The position numbers and the translations under genes were made by a program. Of a stretch of DNA of 64,000 bases, positions 53,650-64,000 are shown in pieces. The stretch's first letter is position 1. Each line of letters begins with the position of its first letter. The notes under the pieces were generated by a model. It was given only the letters and a program-made list of their open reading frames with translations. It searched no databases and had not been told where the DNA came from. Source of the DNA: Symbiodinium microadriaticum (taxonomy: Eukaryota; Sar; Dinophyceae; Suessiales; Symbiodiniaceae); contig LSRX01000800.1 of NCBI GenBank assembly GCA_001939145.1, positions 253,020 through 317,019 of the forward strand. Reading direction: 5' to 3'.

Positions 53650-56626
53650 AGGCACAGCATGCACACTCTGGACTTCAAAGTAGAATCTTTGATTTCGCAC
53701 CTGCGCTTCTGCGGGGTCGCTCAGCAAGACCTGCACTTCCAGCAGAAAGCGATTCGCAGACCGGCAATTCATGGCCTGCGCGCAGCGGCTCACCCAGCAA
53801 TGGAGCGGGTGCCGGCACTTGGCCGTTGCCGGATTCAGGAAGGTGTGCTTCTGCACCAGGGCCTGGACGATTTTTGAAGGGAGTACGGTATCTGTTTCAC
53901 AATGGTGAGCTTCACCACCTTCAGGTCGCTCGCAACAGCGGCAGCTGGATCTGTTCCCAAGCGACACGCCTGGGCGTCGGAAACCCCGCACTCATTCCGA
54001 CTCAACGAGCAATGAAGACCATGCTGAGGAGCAGATTCCACAGCAGGCAGAGGATCCACGTAGCTTCGCGGTGTCTCGTTGGTGCTTGCCGCTGGCACCG
54101 AAGTGGGTTTTGCCGGTGGGACGGAGGAACTGTCTGCCTTGCTTTCAGTCAGCGCTTTCGCTGTCTCAGCTGCACTTCTTTCTGCGACCGTGTCGGAAGG
54201 CGTTGGCTCTGGCTTCGTGGCAGAATCTGCTTCTGCAACGGGCTTCGTCTTGCTCTCTTCTCCTGGTGTCGCTGCCGCCTGCACTTTGCTCTGATCAGCG
54301 GCCTTCCACAGTGCCTTTGCTACTGTGGCATATGAAACAGCATCTGCGTCGGGAGGAGCTGGCTTCCTTTCTTCTTGTGCCCTGCTCTGATCAGCGGCTT
54401 TCCATAGTGCCTTTGCGGCTGTGGCATACGCGTCGGCATCTGCCTCCGGAGGAGCTGGCTTCCTTTCTTCGGCAGGCACGGTAGCCTGTGCCCTACTATG
54501 ATCAGCGGCTTTCCACAAGGCCTGTGCTGCTGTGGCGAACACGTCGGCATCTGCCTCAGGAGGAGCTTTCCTGTCTTGCGCGGGAACCGTTCCCGCCTGT
54601 GCCCTGCTCTGATCAGCGGCTTTCCATAGTGCCTGTGCTGCTGTGGCATACGCGTCGGCATCTGCCTCTGGAGGAGCTGGCTTCCTTTCTTGGGTGGGCG
54701 TCGGTTCTGCCTGTACCCTGCTCTGATCCACAGCTTTCCACAAGGCCTGTGCTGCTATAGCATATGCCTCGGAATCTGCCTCTGCTGGAGCTGCCCTTCC
54801 CTTGTCGGAAGGTGCAACTCCTGTCTGTGAATTGCTTTGGTCGGGCAGGGAAGTTGCTTTTGACGCTGGTGTGTCTGTGGAGGTTGGCTTCGCTGCCTCA
54901 TTAACTGTTGCACCCGTTTCCTCCTTGCTGGCCTTGTACCCACTGTCCAACCATGACGGCCTTCAAACGCAGCTGGAGAAGGAAGCTGGTGGCTACAGCA
55001 CTTGGTCCAGCCTGAGTTGCTCCAGGTCCACCGCCTGCAGGAGCATCGCAGCAACGTCCAGGGCACCTGCCGCGACACTGCGACCAGAAAAAGACAAGCC
55101 CGCTGTTCTGTGCCCCCCCCCTTTCTGTGCTCTTTCTGTGCTGTTGCGGGGCCTGCTTGCACGGCGTAGTAAAGAGCAGGTCGGCCGAAAGCATCGACCT
55201 CTGATCTCTCTCAAAGCTAAGGCGGCCAACGGTGATCTGATCTTTGTGTCTCTGCGACAAACCGGGGAACCGTCCCTGCCTCACTGGCACTGCACCCCCT
55301 GTCCAGCAGCAATCGGAGAATCTCCCATCTCGATTTTTCTGTAGGATTGCCCATTGCATAGTAGAGAGCGTTGCGCTCCTGCGCATCCTGGCATAGTATA
55401 TGTACTCGGCACTCCTGACATGTCCTGACACTATTGCCAATTGCTCGGCCTTCAGCAGCTCGATGCCCGGACAGGTCTGCAAAAGGATACGCACGGTCTC
55501 GATGTCGTTGCAGCACGCCTCGGCTTTGATCGCGAGAAAACAAGCCAGACTTTGGCGGCTGCATCGAATCGAGCGGCCAAGTGGAAGGCATTCCTTGGCT
55601 GAATTCTGGACTTCTGAAAGTCTGGATGGGCCTAACCCTATCTATCTCGATTCATCTCGACAACTAACCCTTCCGAGCGAAATCTTCGCAATGTCAAAGC
55701 GGCCGCCCCTTCTGGTCGCTGGCGAGAGGATGCGCCCGGTGCTGGAGGAGGCTGCGCACCGCGTTCCGGTGCCCATGCAAGGCCGCCAGGGCCAAGGGAG
55801 CAGCACCGTGGTCTCGCGGCGACGAGTCAGGGCAGAGCTCTTTCGAAACCCTGAGCCACTAGGCCCACCTTCCACGGCCCGGACGTCTGCGCGGCGCTTC
55901 AAGAGCAGGGCACACACCTTCAAGCATGCTTAAGCACCCCAGAAGAGAGATTGACTTGCTGCGACTTGTGACTCCTGCCTCTGCATGTCCATGCTTGGCA
56001 GCACAATGAAGTGGCGTGCAGCCCTTCTGCTCACGGGCTTCCATGAGTTCAGACACAGAAACGTGCGAAACATCACCTTCAAAAAGCTCCATCTCTGCAG
56101 CGTGCTCAAGCACGCCCGAAACTTGGACTGCATCTCCTGGAACGGGGGATGCAGACGATGCAAACGTGTGAAGGCTCACTCTTCAGGCCTCTGGCGGCCG
56201 CCGCCAGGAGCACCTTGCTCAGTGCCGAGCGCGCATCGTTATGAAGCCGCTCGGAGGGAGCGAACTGCCGACGTCCTGCTGCAATGCATGGAACCCAGCT
56301 GCGACCTCTTTCCCCGGAAACAATTCCTCTGCGTGGGGTTGAGATGATCGCCGAGGTGCGCAAGTGTCCCGTGTTTGTCTTGGCGAAGCCTTGTTCTACC
56401 TCGACCAGCCTGACTGCCCCACCGACCGATCGGCATCTTTTCCCTCCGGACACCAGAACTCGACATTCTCTAATGCACCGCAAGGTGCGGTGCCTGATGC
56501 TGTCGAGTCGCGACTGCAGCGACGAGCTTCGACCATGAGACGATCCACCTTTTGGCTTAGGCCTTTCCCAACCAGATGTAATGCTATTGCCGGGCCCCTC
56601 TGGAATCCATGTTGTCTGATGTACAC
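53650..56626 (-). CDS. ankyrin protein with C-terminal ALWKAADQSRAQ repeats
   Basis: Ankyrin blocks in order on the minus strand are QKGCTPLHCAAKHGHAEA (about 56025-55970), KVCALLLKRRADVRAVEGG (about 55925-55865), APLALAALHGHRNAVRSLLQ then HRAHPLASDQKGRPL (about 55800-55700), NAFHLAARFD (about 55605-55575), ETVRILLQTCPGIELLKAE (about 55505-55450), QERNALYYAMGNP with EILRLLLDRGC (about 55380-55305) and VDAFGRPALYYAVQAGP (about 55205-55150). One long exon (54950-53835) follows with five repeats of 32-38 residues (54797-54255), core YATAAQALWKAADQSRAQ, then a Lys/Glu/Pro/Thr-rich linker. A final block in the next frame has VQALVQKHTFLNPATAKCRH and FLLEVQVLLSD (to about 53605). N-terminal exons above 56.1 kb are uncertain. 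The upstream frame at 56626-56396 could hold a Met start. Confidence 0.72.
54255..54797 (-). repeat. five protein-coding tandem repeats, ~96-114 bp units
   Basis: Unit lengths are 37, 38, 36, 32 and 38 residues. Each holds (E/D)ADAxxYATxAxALWKAxDxSxxQ and an RKPAPP-type linker. Almost every length change is in the linker after the conserved helix. The nucleotide sequence is well conserved between units, pointing to recent duplication or gene conversion. Confidence 0.93.
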
Positions 56627-56871
56627 GTCCAGGTCTTTGCTGGAGTTCAGTGCTCTATCTTCAGATCTTGCAGCTGACTTTGTCGAGCTATCTCAGGATG
56701 CAGCATCGTTTTATCCCTTGTGGCATGGCTGCTCCACTTTCCTCCCCAGTCTGGTGGCCGTGATACCGCCATGTCTAGGTCCTAGCATGACACATTGCCC
56801 GGCCGTTTCCAGTTGGTATGTTAACTCGATCTCTCAACATAAAGAGTCAGTCTTCTGCGGCCCTGATGCCA

Positions 56872-57518
56872 TCACGCAGGAAGAGACTCAGGCTTCACAA
56901 AGCTGTCCGCTTCTCTACAGCCGTTGATGCATGGATGCTGAGATGTGAGCTGTCCTGTGGAGGGATCCCAGGAGACTCTGAACAGAGGCGAGTATGGCGA
57001 GAAGTCGCGCGTTTGTGGCGCTTTCTCCTGCGACTGAAGCTCTGCTGGTCGCCTCCTTTCGTTCATTGACGCCGACCGACTGTCTACCATCAGTGGGCTG
57101 GACGGCCGCGTGGAAGGACTGCGGCTTGATGCCCGAGCCGACGCTTGCCTGATTCGGCTCCTGCCCTGGCCTTGATCCCGTGCATCCTTCGTGTTCCAGA
57201 ACTTCTGCCATGGGACCTCGCCAGGTGCTGGGAGCCTTCGGGATGGCGACAGCGATCGCGATTTTGAGGACTGTGATGACCGCCCTGTCTCACCGGTTCG
57301 CCGCAACAACGACTGCGGAGGCTCGCGCTGCGATGTACCCTCTGACGCAGGCTGTGATGAGGGCTGCGACGCACGGAGCTGTCGCACAACCTCGACGGGC
57401 GTCCGCCTCTCCGGACCCAACACCTCGATGCCCAAGACGGGTATTCCGTCCATCTGCTATGTACAAGGGCTGCGAGTTGACGAGCTGCGGCTAAGCGGAG
57501 TTTACGGTGGTGCAGCAT
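56872..57518 (-). CDS. Ser/Arg-rich exon, unrecognised
   Basis: A single open frame of about 194 codons reads GIPVLGIEVLGPERRTPVEV and VRQLRASQPSSQPASEGT, then a long Ser/Arg/Pro-rich stretch with SSQSSKSRSLSPSRRLPAPG, then PWQKFWNTKDARDQGQGRSR, and ends after LFRVSWDPSTGQLTSQHP. The start of the frame is a small beta-like segment. The rest is likely disordered and resembles SR-type regions. A block just upstream in another frame (KLRLAAARQLAALVHSRWTE, about 57510-57450) may be the preceding exon. Function is unknown. Confidence 0.5.
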
Positions 57519-59048
57519 CTACAGTTGTTGAAGAGCTGCGCTGTGATGTGCAACCTAGCTGCCAATGTGGTTGGCGATGCCAGTCGAACTCTCGCTGGAA
57601 CGAGCAAACCACACAGGACCACAAAGGCATCACTGCCCGTGACGAGTCTGCATCACACGGCGCTGACACCAAATCCAAGCGGGAGCAAGTAGGTGATCAC
57701 ACATGCATCACAACAGATTCGGTTGTTTTCGCTCTGCTTGGCAACAGCGGGAGCGGCGAATAGGCCCTGGTATGCCCTCCAGGTGTCAGGACTTTACCAT
57801 TATGAATAGTAGTATGAACAGCCTGCTCTCTTCTGAACTCCTGTTGATGAAGTGGAAGGCAAGGACAGGAAGACTCGGGCAAAATGAATTCTGTTGCGTT
57901 ACCGGGAAGGCCTCTGTCTTCCAAGGCACGGCATGGCACTTGCCATCAAGCAGTCGCTAGATGACATGACCAAGTCTATGGGAACCCTTCCCTGCAAGCT
58001 GGCGTGCAGCTGCCACGCCGATTGACTCTTGGAGGCCCGGCCCCGAAAATCTCCCACTCACAGGCCTCCAAGGTGCATTGACGGCGGCTCCTCGGAGCCT
58101 CGGAGTTGAAATTTGACAAAAAAGACGAAGGTGCCAATGCGCAGTTTGGCGCGTCATCTTCGCTCCTTCGGAGCGTGGAACCTGGGGGTTGCACTTTTGC
58201 TGCAGGAGCACCCGTGAAACGGCCCCCTCATTGCACACAGCACACGGAGCTCTTCCTGTCAGGTCAAAGGCGATTCTCTAACCCGAACGAGAGCGGCACC
58301 ACTACCCTCGAGTCCTCGAACTAAGCAGCTAAGCAGAACAGAAGCTTTCGTTGTTGCTCAGCAAAAAGAACGTTCACTTGCTGATGCAAGGGTGCCTCAA
58401 AGGTGTTCTCTTCTCTTGAGCCTAACATAGCCTAACCTTACTCCCAGAATGAAAACTTCGTCGCAAGAACTTTCCGGCAACGAGCGACTTTCTTTGAACA
58501 TGTCCTGCTTGGGTCTGGCGCAGGTGGCCCTGACCAGTCTTCAACGTCCACCATCACCTGTCTTGAGCTTTCAACCCGAATGCCCCAGTGGCCCTAGCAG
58601 CCCAAACGTCTCCAGCGACTCCAGCTGCAAGCCTCGAACTGGGCGAACACGGGACGGTGGTCCGAGCATTGCAGACAAGGTACCTGCACCCGGAACGGAT
58701 CTGCTTTGCAGGGCTCGGCAATACATGTCATTGTTGCGAGGTCACGGAGTCATAAGCCAGAGACTTGATGTGTGGATCACGACGCCACAAAATCCGGTCC
58801 TGGCTGCTCATCCGAGCATGTTGTAGCAAGATAACATGAAGAATCGACTACGAGCGACTGTGCGTCTAGCTCAATGGCACATCACACCCCGTCTCCCATC
58901 TCTGTCCGTCCAACTCGGTACCCGCTGCTTCTTGGAAGAGTCGTAGATATCCTGAACGTGCAACGTGACCCTGCTCACTGCGTTGCGGGTTGAAAAGCAA
59001 GTGCGAATGTCTTGCGCGAAAGAAAGAGAGAAAGAGAGAAAGAGAGAA

Positions 59049-59082
<34 letters not shown>

Positions 59083-59880
59083 CGCAAGGCTCAAAGCTCC
59101 GGAGGAACTGTCGAAACTGGAGACCTGAGCTTCAGGCCGAGTGCTTGTCGAACTTGTAAGTAGGTGGAAAGTTAATCGCTGCCTCTCGAAAGACGCACAA
59201 CTGGGTTCCTCACTCCTTAGTTACTCTGCTTCACACCCCAAGCCTCCTCAAACTCTGGCCAGAATCCGACAGAGTCGCTGCCTCGCAACTGACAGTGGTT
59301 CGTTGCATGCGCGGGTGGCAAGCCATGTCAGTGCGATGTGTACCGTCCCTTAGAGACCGGAAGCAGTGCGAGACCGCGGTTCGCGGGGCTTTGGAAGGCC
59401 AGCTGATTCGACAGCACCGAATCTCCAAGGTTTAAGGACAAGACGGGGCATGTTCGCATGCCTTAAGATTGAAGTGCCCTTTTTCATCCTGTAAACCTGG
59501 AATGCTGTTCAACGAAGCAACGTCAGGCTGGTTCATCTCTGGTAGCCCGGGCTGGCAGCAAGGAACACCGCTTCTGGGACTTCGATGATGCCTCTATCAG
59601 TATACAGTATACAGGTCCGTGCTCTTGTGTTAGTTCGTGGCATCCTCGTCTGCCGTTGTCAGTCATGATGCTTCGGTATGCACAAGATGCATGCTGGCCA
59701 GATAACCTGGCCCAGCGCTGCTTTTCGCAAGGGTTCTGCTGGTCGCAGGGATCAGTGGATCTGAGACTGCAATGGGAAACCTCGACCCGCGCAGGTCTCC
59801 TCAAGTCCCTCTTTCTTGCCCTGACTGTCGTTTTAGAGATCTCTTCATCCGTCTGCCCTGACTAGAGGCTCTCCATGTCC
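57519..59880. other. no gene firmly recognised
   Basis: Minus frames at 57939-57697 and 58238-57957 and a plus frame at 58449-58826 are open but show no motif. 58449-58826 is ambiguous between strands. A purine-rich microsatellite lies at 59018-59082. Confidence 0.35.
59018..59082. repeat. (GAAA)n/(GA)n purine microsatellite
   Basis: Runs of AAAGAGAG units followed by (AG)n, about 65 bases in all. It gives meaningless Arg/Glu or Leu/Ser open frames on the two strands. Confidence 0.93.
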
Positions 59881-59888
59881 TGCTGCAC

Positions 59889-60530
59889 TCAGTTCTGTCC
59901 CTGCTCTTCCAAGAAAAACCGAGCCTGGCCTGGATTGGATCTCAAAAGAGGCAACAGCTGGTCCTTTGCCAGGCACTTCTCGAACTGCCTGGGAAGGCGC
60001 ATGCATGCGGATGTCAGTAGGGTTGCAAACTGAGGCTGCCACTTCTCTGTGATCCACTCCTCCACTTGAGCTCTGCTGGCATCCACCCGCGTGTTGAGAT
60101 CGCCCTGCTTCTGCAATCCAGAGCAAACAAGTAGCAGCATTTTCTAGATTCACCCTCACTTCGTGACGTATCTGTCAGCAGTCCATCACGAACACGCGGT
60201 CGTATTCCTCGTGGACGCCGCTCGAATCCTGAAAAAAGGCGGTGTCTGCAAAGCAGGGCTCGGCATGGAGGAGCCATTTCCTTCCGCTTTCTCAGCGGCG
60301 AGTCTGTCAGGATGCGTTGCAGGTTCTGCGTACGCTCCTGTACATAGGGCTCAACCACAGTGGAACGGAGAGTGTCTTGTCTCGGCAGCCTTCATCTTGT
60401 TGGCATGTGCTGCGAGGTGGGCATTCACAAAAAGCATGGTGGTGTTCCCCACGTGGAAGGCTACCTGCAACTCGAAACTCAAACTACGAGTTCAGCCTGG
60501 CTACAGCCGCTAGCCTAAAGAGCCCAAAAC
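59889..60530 (-). CDS. EEP-fold phosphatase, inositol polyphosphate 5-phosphatase-like (partial)
   Basis: The block VAFHVGNTTMLFVNAHLAAH then ANKMK|ERTQNLQRILTDSP and LRKRKEMAPP (about 60460-60260) has the NxHLAAHxxKxxxRxxx signature found before the metal-binding core in inositol 5-phosphatases and other endonuclease/exonuclease/phosphatase-fold enzymes. The 60338-60389 intron joins it exactly. A last exon reads LQKQGDLNTRVDASRAQVEE, then WITEKWQPQF, and ends FFLEEQGQN with a stop at 59889; it is helical and may belong to the same or the next gene. The WxGDxNxR and PxWCDRxL motifs expected downstream of the HLAAH block were not found, so either introns hide them or the gene is incomplete. 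Phosphoinositide turnover is the likely role by family. Confidence 0.55.
60338..60389 (-). other. GC-AG intron (52 bp) in phosphatase-like gene
   Basis: The donor is ATGAAG|GC and the acceptor GTACAG|GA, phase 0. It joins AAHANKMK to ERTQNLQRIL. Confidence 0.78.
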
Positions 60531-61800
60531 CCGACTGACCCGACCCAGAGCTTCCCCCAAGCGCCACATCTTTTTCCCCCGTCGTGCGGGTCAGCCCAGG
60601 GCTCCTCAGCCGTCCTCAGCTCATCTGACCGTCCCTTGAAAAGACAACAGTCGCGAGTTGCCACGATCCAGTCTTGCGAGTCTGGGCATTACTAGACGGA
60701 GCTGAGCATTTACAGAAAGCCTGAGACCAAACATGATGCCAATGTGAAGATCGAAAACTGGCTGTGGGCCACCCCGGAGAACGATTCTGTTTGACACATC
60801 TCGCTGTTGTCATAAGCCGTCATGGCCATCAAGCCCGTTAGGCCGTTGCACATTTGTGTCTTTGGTCCTTTCCTACGTCCTACGTCTTGACTCAGGACGC
60901 CCGAAACCAAACATCCTCAGCACCCGTGAAGCTGCCTTTGAAACTGCCGCCTCTCGAGTACCAACTGCTGCCGTGACACTGGCTGGCCGGGGCCGGGGTT
61001 GCCTGTCTTACGAGTAGTTGACTAGTTACTCAGCTATTCTATGATCCGATGACGAAGCTGACCAGTGCCCCTCTGCAGCGCCAGAACTCAGAACACAGCC
61101 CCCTTCAACACCCGCAACTGAACAGTATACGGGCCAATCATCACCCAGCCTTGGCTGGCAAACGCCGTGCCTCAGTTTGGGTTTTCTCGCGCGCGCACGC
61201 GCGGGCACGATAGAGCTTCAGGTCCGGGCTGCCTGTTGCACGGCATGTCCAACGGCGCCCGGATCCAGGTCTGAACAGAGGGCACGGAGCGCACGGAGCT
61301 GCAAGCTTCTCGACTTCTCGACTCCTTGCCTGAGTCGCTGCTGGTTGTCATGTCCGCCCAACGTTTCCGTGGCTTCATGGCAGCGGCCTGGCAGTGAAGA
61401 GGCAGCCGGCAGGAGACTCCCATCGCTTTCTCTGGAGCCTGCCAGCTGCTCATGGCAGCACCTGCAGCACCGCCAGCATCTGCATCGCTGCCCTCCTCAT
61501 GGCACGGCGTGCACTACACGAAACGATACGAAACGTCTTGTCGGATGTTTTCGTCTTTCTGATCCACTTCTCTTTGACTACTTTTGTCTCCTCGTTGCTT
61601 TCGGAGAGCTCTTCCTCGCGGAATTCGCTGCCACTCCGGTGCCGTACATCGAGATCAGAGTCGCTACCTGGAGCCCAAGAAGAAAAATCCTTGTTTCCTG
61701 CATCCCTCTTCGACAATCTGGACTCAGCAAGTTTGGTTGCATCGAGCCGCTGATCTCATGCCACTTCTTCCCCGCATGAGTGGTTCGCATTGAAGGAACC
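60531..61800. other. no gene firmly recognised
   Basis: Minus frames at 60910-60616 (GLMAMTAYDNSEMCQTESFS) and 61716-61450 (acidic, with FREEELSESNEETKVVKEKW) look partly protein-like and may be exons of the flanking genes. No motif supports a family. Confidence 0.35.
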
Positions 61801-61819
61801 TCGTCGGCCAGCTCGTCCA

Positions 61820-63900
61820 GCTCCTCGAGTCAAGCGGACTTTGAGCCGAGCACAGGCCACACACACACACACACACAGACAGACAGAGCGGAGTCAAGAA
61901 GAAGGTCCTGGCGCAGATCCTCCAGCTCGCCTCGGCGATGCGCCCGCAGCAGTCCTGCCATCAAAGGAACCTCTAATCCGACAGCCGCAACTTTGTGGCT
62001 GTTCCGGCCCACCTTTGCGAACTCGAGTTCGGATGCTCTCTGCCTTCCGAGACATGGGGAGACAGGAGAGGACCAAGGCCTTGCCCATGGCCTGTGTCTC
62101 CAAGACCTCCGTCATCTCACCAACCAGTCGCTCCAGCTCCCCGGAGCGCATGGCATTGACCACGCCACGCCGCATCCGTGCAGAGATCTCCCGAAACTGG
62201 GCCGCTTTGGCTTCGAACTTCCGCTGTGCGGACTCCATCTCCTCGGCCAGGAACTGCAGCTCCCCCGAGCGCTTCATCTCCAGCAGGCTCTGGAGCGCCC
62301 GCTGCTTCGCGGAGAGCGACGAGCGGCCCTCCTCAGCTGGAGAAAACATGCCTCTGCCATTTCAGCGCAGGTCACGCGGCCACGGCACCTTCTGCTTCCG
62401 AGCCGCGGTATCGGCATTTCGCGCTGCAGCGGCTGTGCCAGTGCCCGCCTGCGCACCACTCCCGCGCCGCATCTCCTGGCCGCACAGGCCGCGGAATCTT
62501 CGTGAAGAACCCTGGCTGCAGTGGGATGTGGACGAACACCGAATCTCCTCTGCGAGGTCTTCCAGCTTGCCGGCCCTCTTCATGCGAAGCAGGCTCTCAA
62601 GCGCTCGCTCTTTCAGTCGTTGGAAATCGTCTGCCTGACGTTCCACCTGCCAAACGGTCAATGAGTGCCCCAACCAGGCCCACGTCTTGCCCAGGCCTCC
62701 TGCGCCAGATCACCGGCCACCTTGTGCAACTCCCCTGTTCGGTGCGCTGTAAGCATGGCAGCTTTGAACTTCACCTTCGGCGAAGAATGTGAGGCTTAAA
62801 CGCTTTGACAGCTGTGACACTCTCCTTCTGATTTCGGTCCTTCAGGTTCTGCAGGTCGGAGGCAGAGCGCTCCATGTCTTGCTGATCGTTGCGCAGCTTC
62901 TCGAGCAGAGCCTGCAGTTTCCCGGTCCTGGCAGGCGCTACAGAAGGAGAGACGCAAAAGGCGAGGAGAGAGGGACCTGTTTGCTTGCAGCAAGCTCCAG
63001 AGCGGCGTGCTCCGCCGAACGCCTGCGTTGAACATGTTCGCAAAAAAGGCCTCGGCCATCTGAGGCGGGGACTCTTCGGCTGATGCCCCTTTTCCTTGGA
63101 GAACTGGACAACAGGTAGCTAGATGGCAAGCATGAGCTTCGGTTCCAAGAGTGTGCTGCCAGGCATCCGACTGCTTCGCATCGGGTGAGGACAAGGGGCT
63201 GCATGGTCGGTCATGACTTGGGCTTGGAAAGGCATCATTGTGCAAGCCTCCGAGGACTCTGGATGACATTGGATGACATTGGAAAAGGACAAGTTCCAGC
63301 CTGGCCTCGCCCTGGGTCCACGCCTGCAACCTGCAAGTTTTGCTCACAACAGCACATAGCCGCTAGCCATCGCCGCGAAGGAAACAGAAGGCCTCTGCTG
63401 AGCTCACACCTTTGTCCGTCTTGCTTTCAAAGTCCCTTCGAAGTCCATGAAGCTCTCCGCGACGATGAGCTCGCAGCAGGCCTTCTGCATCAGATTTCAT
63501 GGATGCTCTGACGCAGAACACTTCCCACGCCGGGCCTTGCCGCAAACGGCTGCAGGTCGTTTCTGTCTCAGCCTGGAATACAAGAGTGCATCTTCATGTC
63601 TCGGCTCTCCCCACTTTAGGCGTTGGAGCCTGTGGATCCAAGGCTTCCAGTTCTTGAAGAAGAGATCCCAGGTCGAGGTCGTCTGCTTGCGGAGAGGCCA
63701 GCTGTGCAGCGGTTCCTTTCAAGCGGGCCACCAATGAAAGGAACTTCGCCTGCAGCAGATCGAGCTCCTGGTCACACAGAGCCTATTCTGAGGTGGAGAA
63801 GACAAAATTCCCAGTTCAGTCCTGCTGAAGCAACTGCACCCGTGGGGGTTTCAACTCCTTCGAGAGATCTCCCTCACTTGTAGCATCGCCTGTGTTGGCC
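61820..63900 (-). CDS. protein built from repeated RxGEL helical units, exon-duplicated gene
   Basis: Successive minus blocks are: ATSEGDLSKELKPPRVQLLQ (about 63880-63820); LDLLQAKFLSLVARLKGTAA then DLDLGSLLQELEALDPQ (about 63765-63630); GLLRAHRRGELHGLRRDFES (63482-63423); ARTGKLQALLEKLRNDQQDM (about 62945-62880); KFKAAMLTAHRTGELHKVAG (about 62775-62715); ERALESLLRMKRAGKLEDLA (about 62610-62550); RALQSLLEMKRSGELQFLAE then a helix to REISARM (62300-62175); RRGVVNAMRSGELERLVGEM (about 62175-62110); GLLRAHRRGELEDLRQDLLL (about 61965-61905). The shared core is [AL]Lxx[AM]xRxG[EK]Lxx[LV]. The units are separated by intron-like sequence, so the gene probably grew by exon duplication. Predicted fold is alpha-helical or coiled coil. 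I know no named family with this repeat. The 5' end lies outside the window. Confidence 0.6.
61858..61880. repeat. (AC)n microsatellite
   Basis: About ten AC units, then CAGACAGACAG, directly after the last RxGEL exon on the minus strand, probably in its following intron. Confidence 0.9.
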
Positions 63901-64000
63901 AGCCCACCACACAACAAAGCATTCTCTCACAATCTTGCTTCTCTCCAAAGCCTGCCTTCTGCATCACCCACAATGCTGAACCTTGCGGGCGCGACGGAGT

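Noticed and set aside
58449..58826. Plus-strand open frame of 125 codons
   Set aside because: The opposite strand is also largely open and neither has a motif. Coding status cannot be decided.
1..64000. Spliced-leader gene or relic, tRNA, rRNA, CRISPR array
   Set aside because: I looked for the dinoflagellate spliced-leader core (CCGTAGCCATTTTGGCTCAAG-like) and saw only a chance partial match near 19268-19300. No tRNA-like T-loop context or regular spacer array was seen. A proper search tool could still find some.

Overview
The window reads as nuclear DNA of a dinoflagellate, most like the Symbiodiniaceae or relatives. The evidence is eukaryotic protein families cut into many small exons, short introns that mostly begin with GC (once GA) and always end in AG followed by G, high GC content with scattered microsatellites, decayed copies of a non-LTR reverse transcriptase of the kind abundant in these genomes, and almost all recognisable coding sequence on one strand. 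No bacterial operon structure, CRISPR array, rRNA or tRNA was recognised. Two assembly gaps (22188-22501 and 52779-53102) and one single unknown base (25692) are present.

Layout, all genes on the minus strand unless stated, so transcription runs from high to low coordinates. 200-1540: nucleoside hydrolase-like gene. 2.4-3.8 kb: unrecognised gene. 4.2-6.6 kb: receiver-domain-like protein and the end of an upstream gene. 7.9-14.2 kb: HSP70 gene split into many micro-exons, with a ~214 bp tandem repeat in one intron. 14.4-15.1 kb: small ankyrin gene. 15.1-18.9 kb: multi-pass membrane protein. 19.9-21.1 kb: second ankyrin gene. 21.4-28.2 kb: retroelement graveyard with an inverted repeat around the first gap. 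30.6-33.1 kb: MAP3K-like protein kinase. 35.2-40.2 kb: several unrecognised genes. 41.1-45.2 kb: VIT/vWA protein with a YfaP-like C-terminus. 46-49 kb: SPRY-domain region. 50.0-50.4 kb: plus-strand LINE fragment. 50.5-53.6 kb: EF-hand plus DUF3626-like protein. 53.6-56.6 kb: ankyrin protein followed by five copies of a ~36-residue repeat. 56.9-57.5 kb: Ser/Arg-rich exon. 59.9-60.5 kb: phosphatase-like exons of the endonuclease/exonuclease/phosphatase fold. 61.8-63.9 kb: a gene built of repeated exons carrying an RxGEL motif.

The genes do not form an evident pathway. What they share is orientation and gene architecture: a one-directional gene array with non-canonical short introns. Because of the introns, no gene is a single open frame. 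The gene spans below come from homologous blocks in successive minus-strand frames. Intron boundaries are given exactly only where joining the flanks restores a known motif. Start codons and 5' ends are mostly unresolved.
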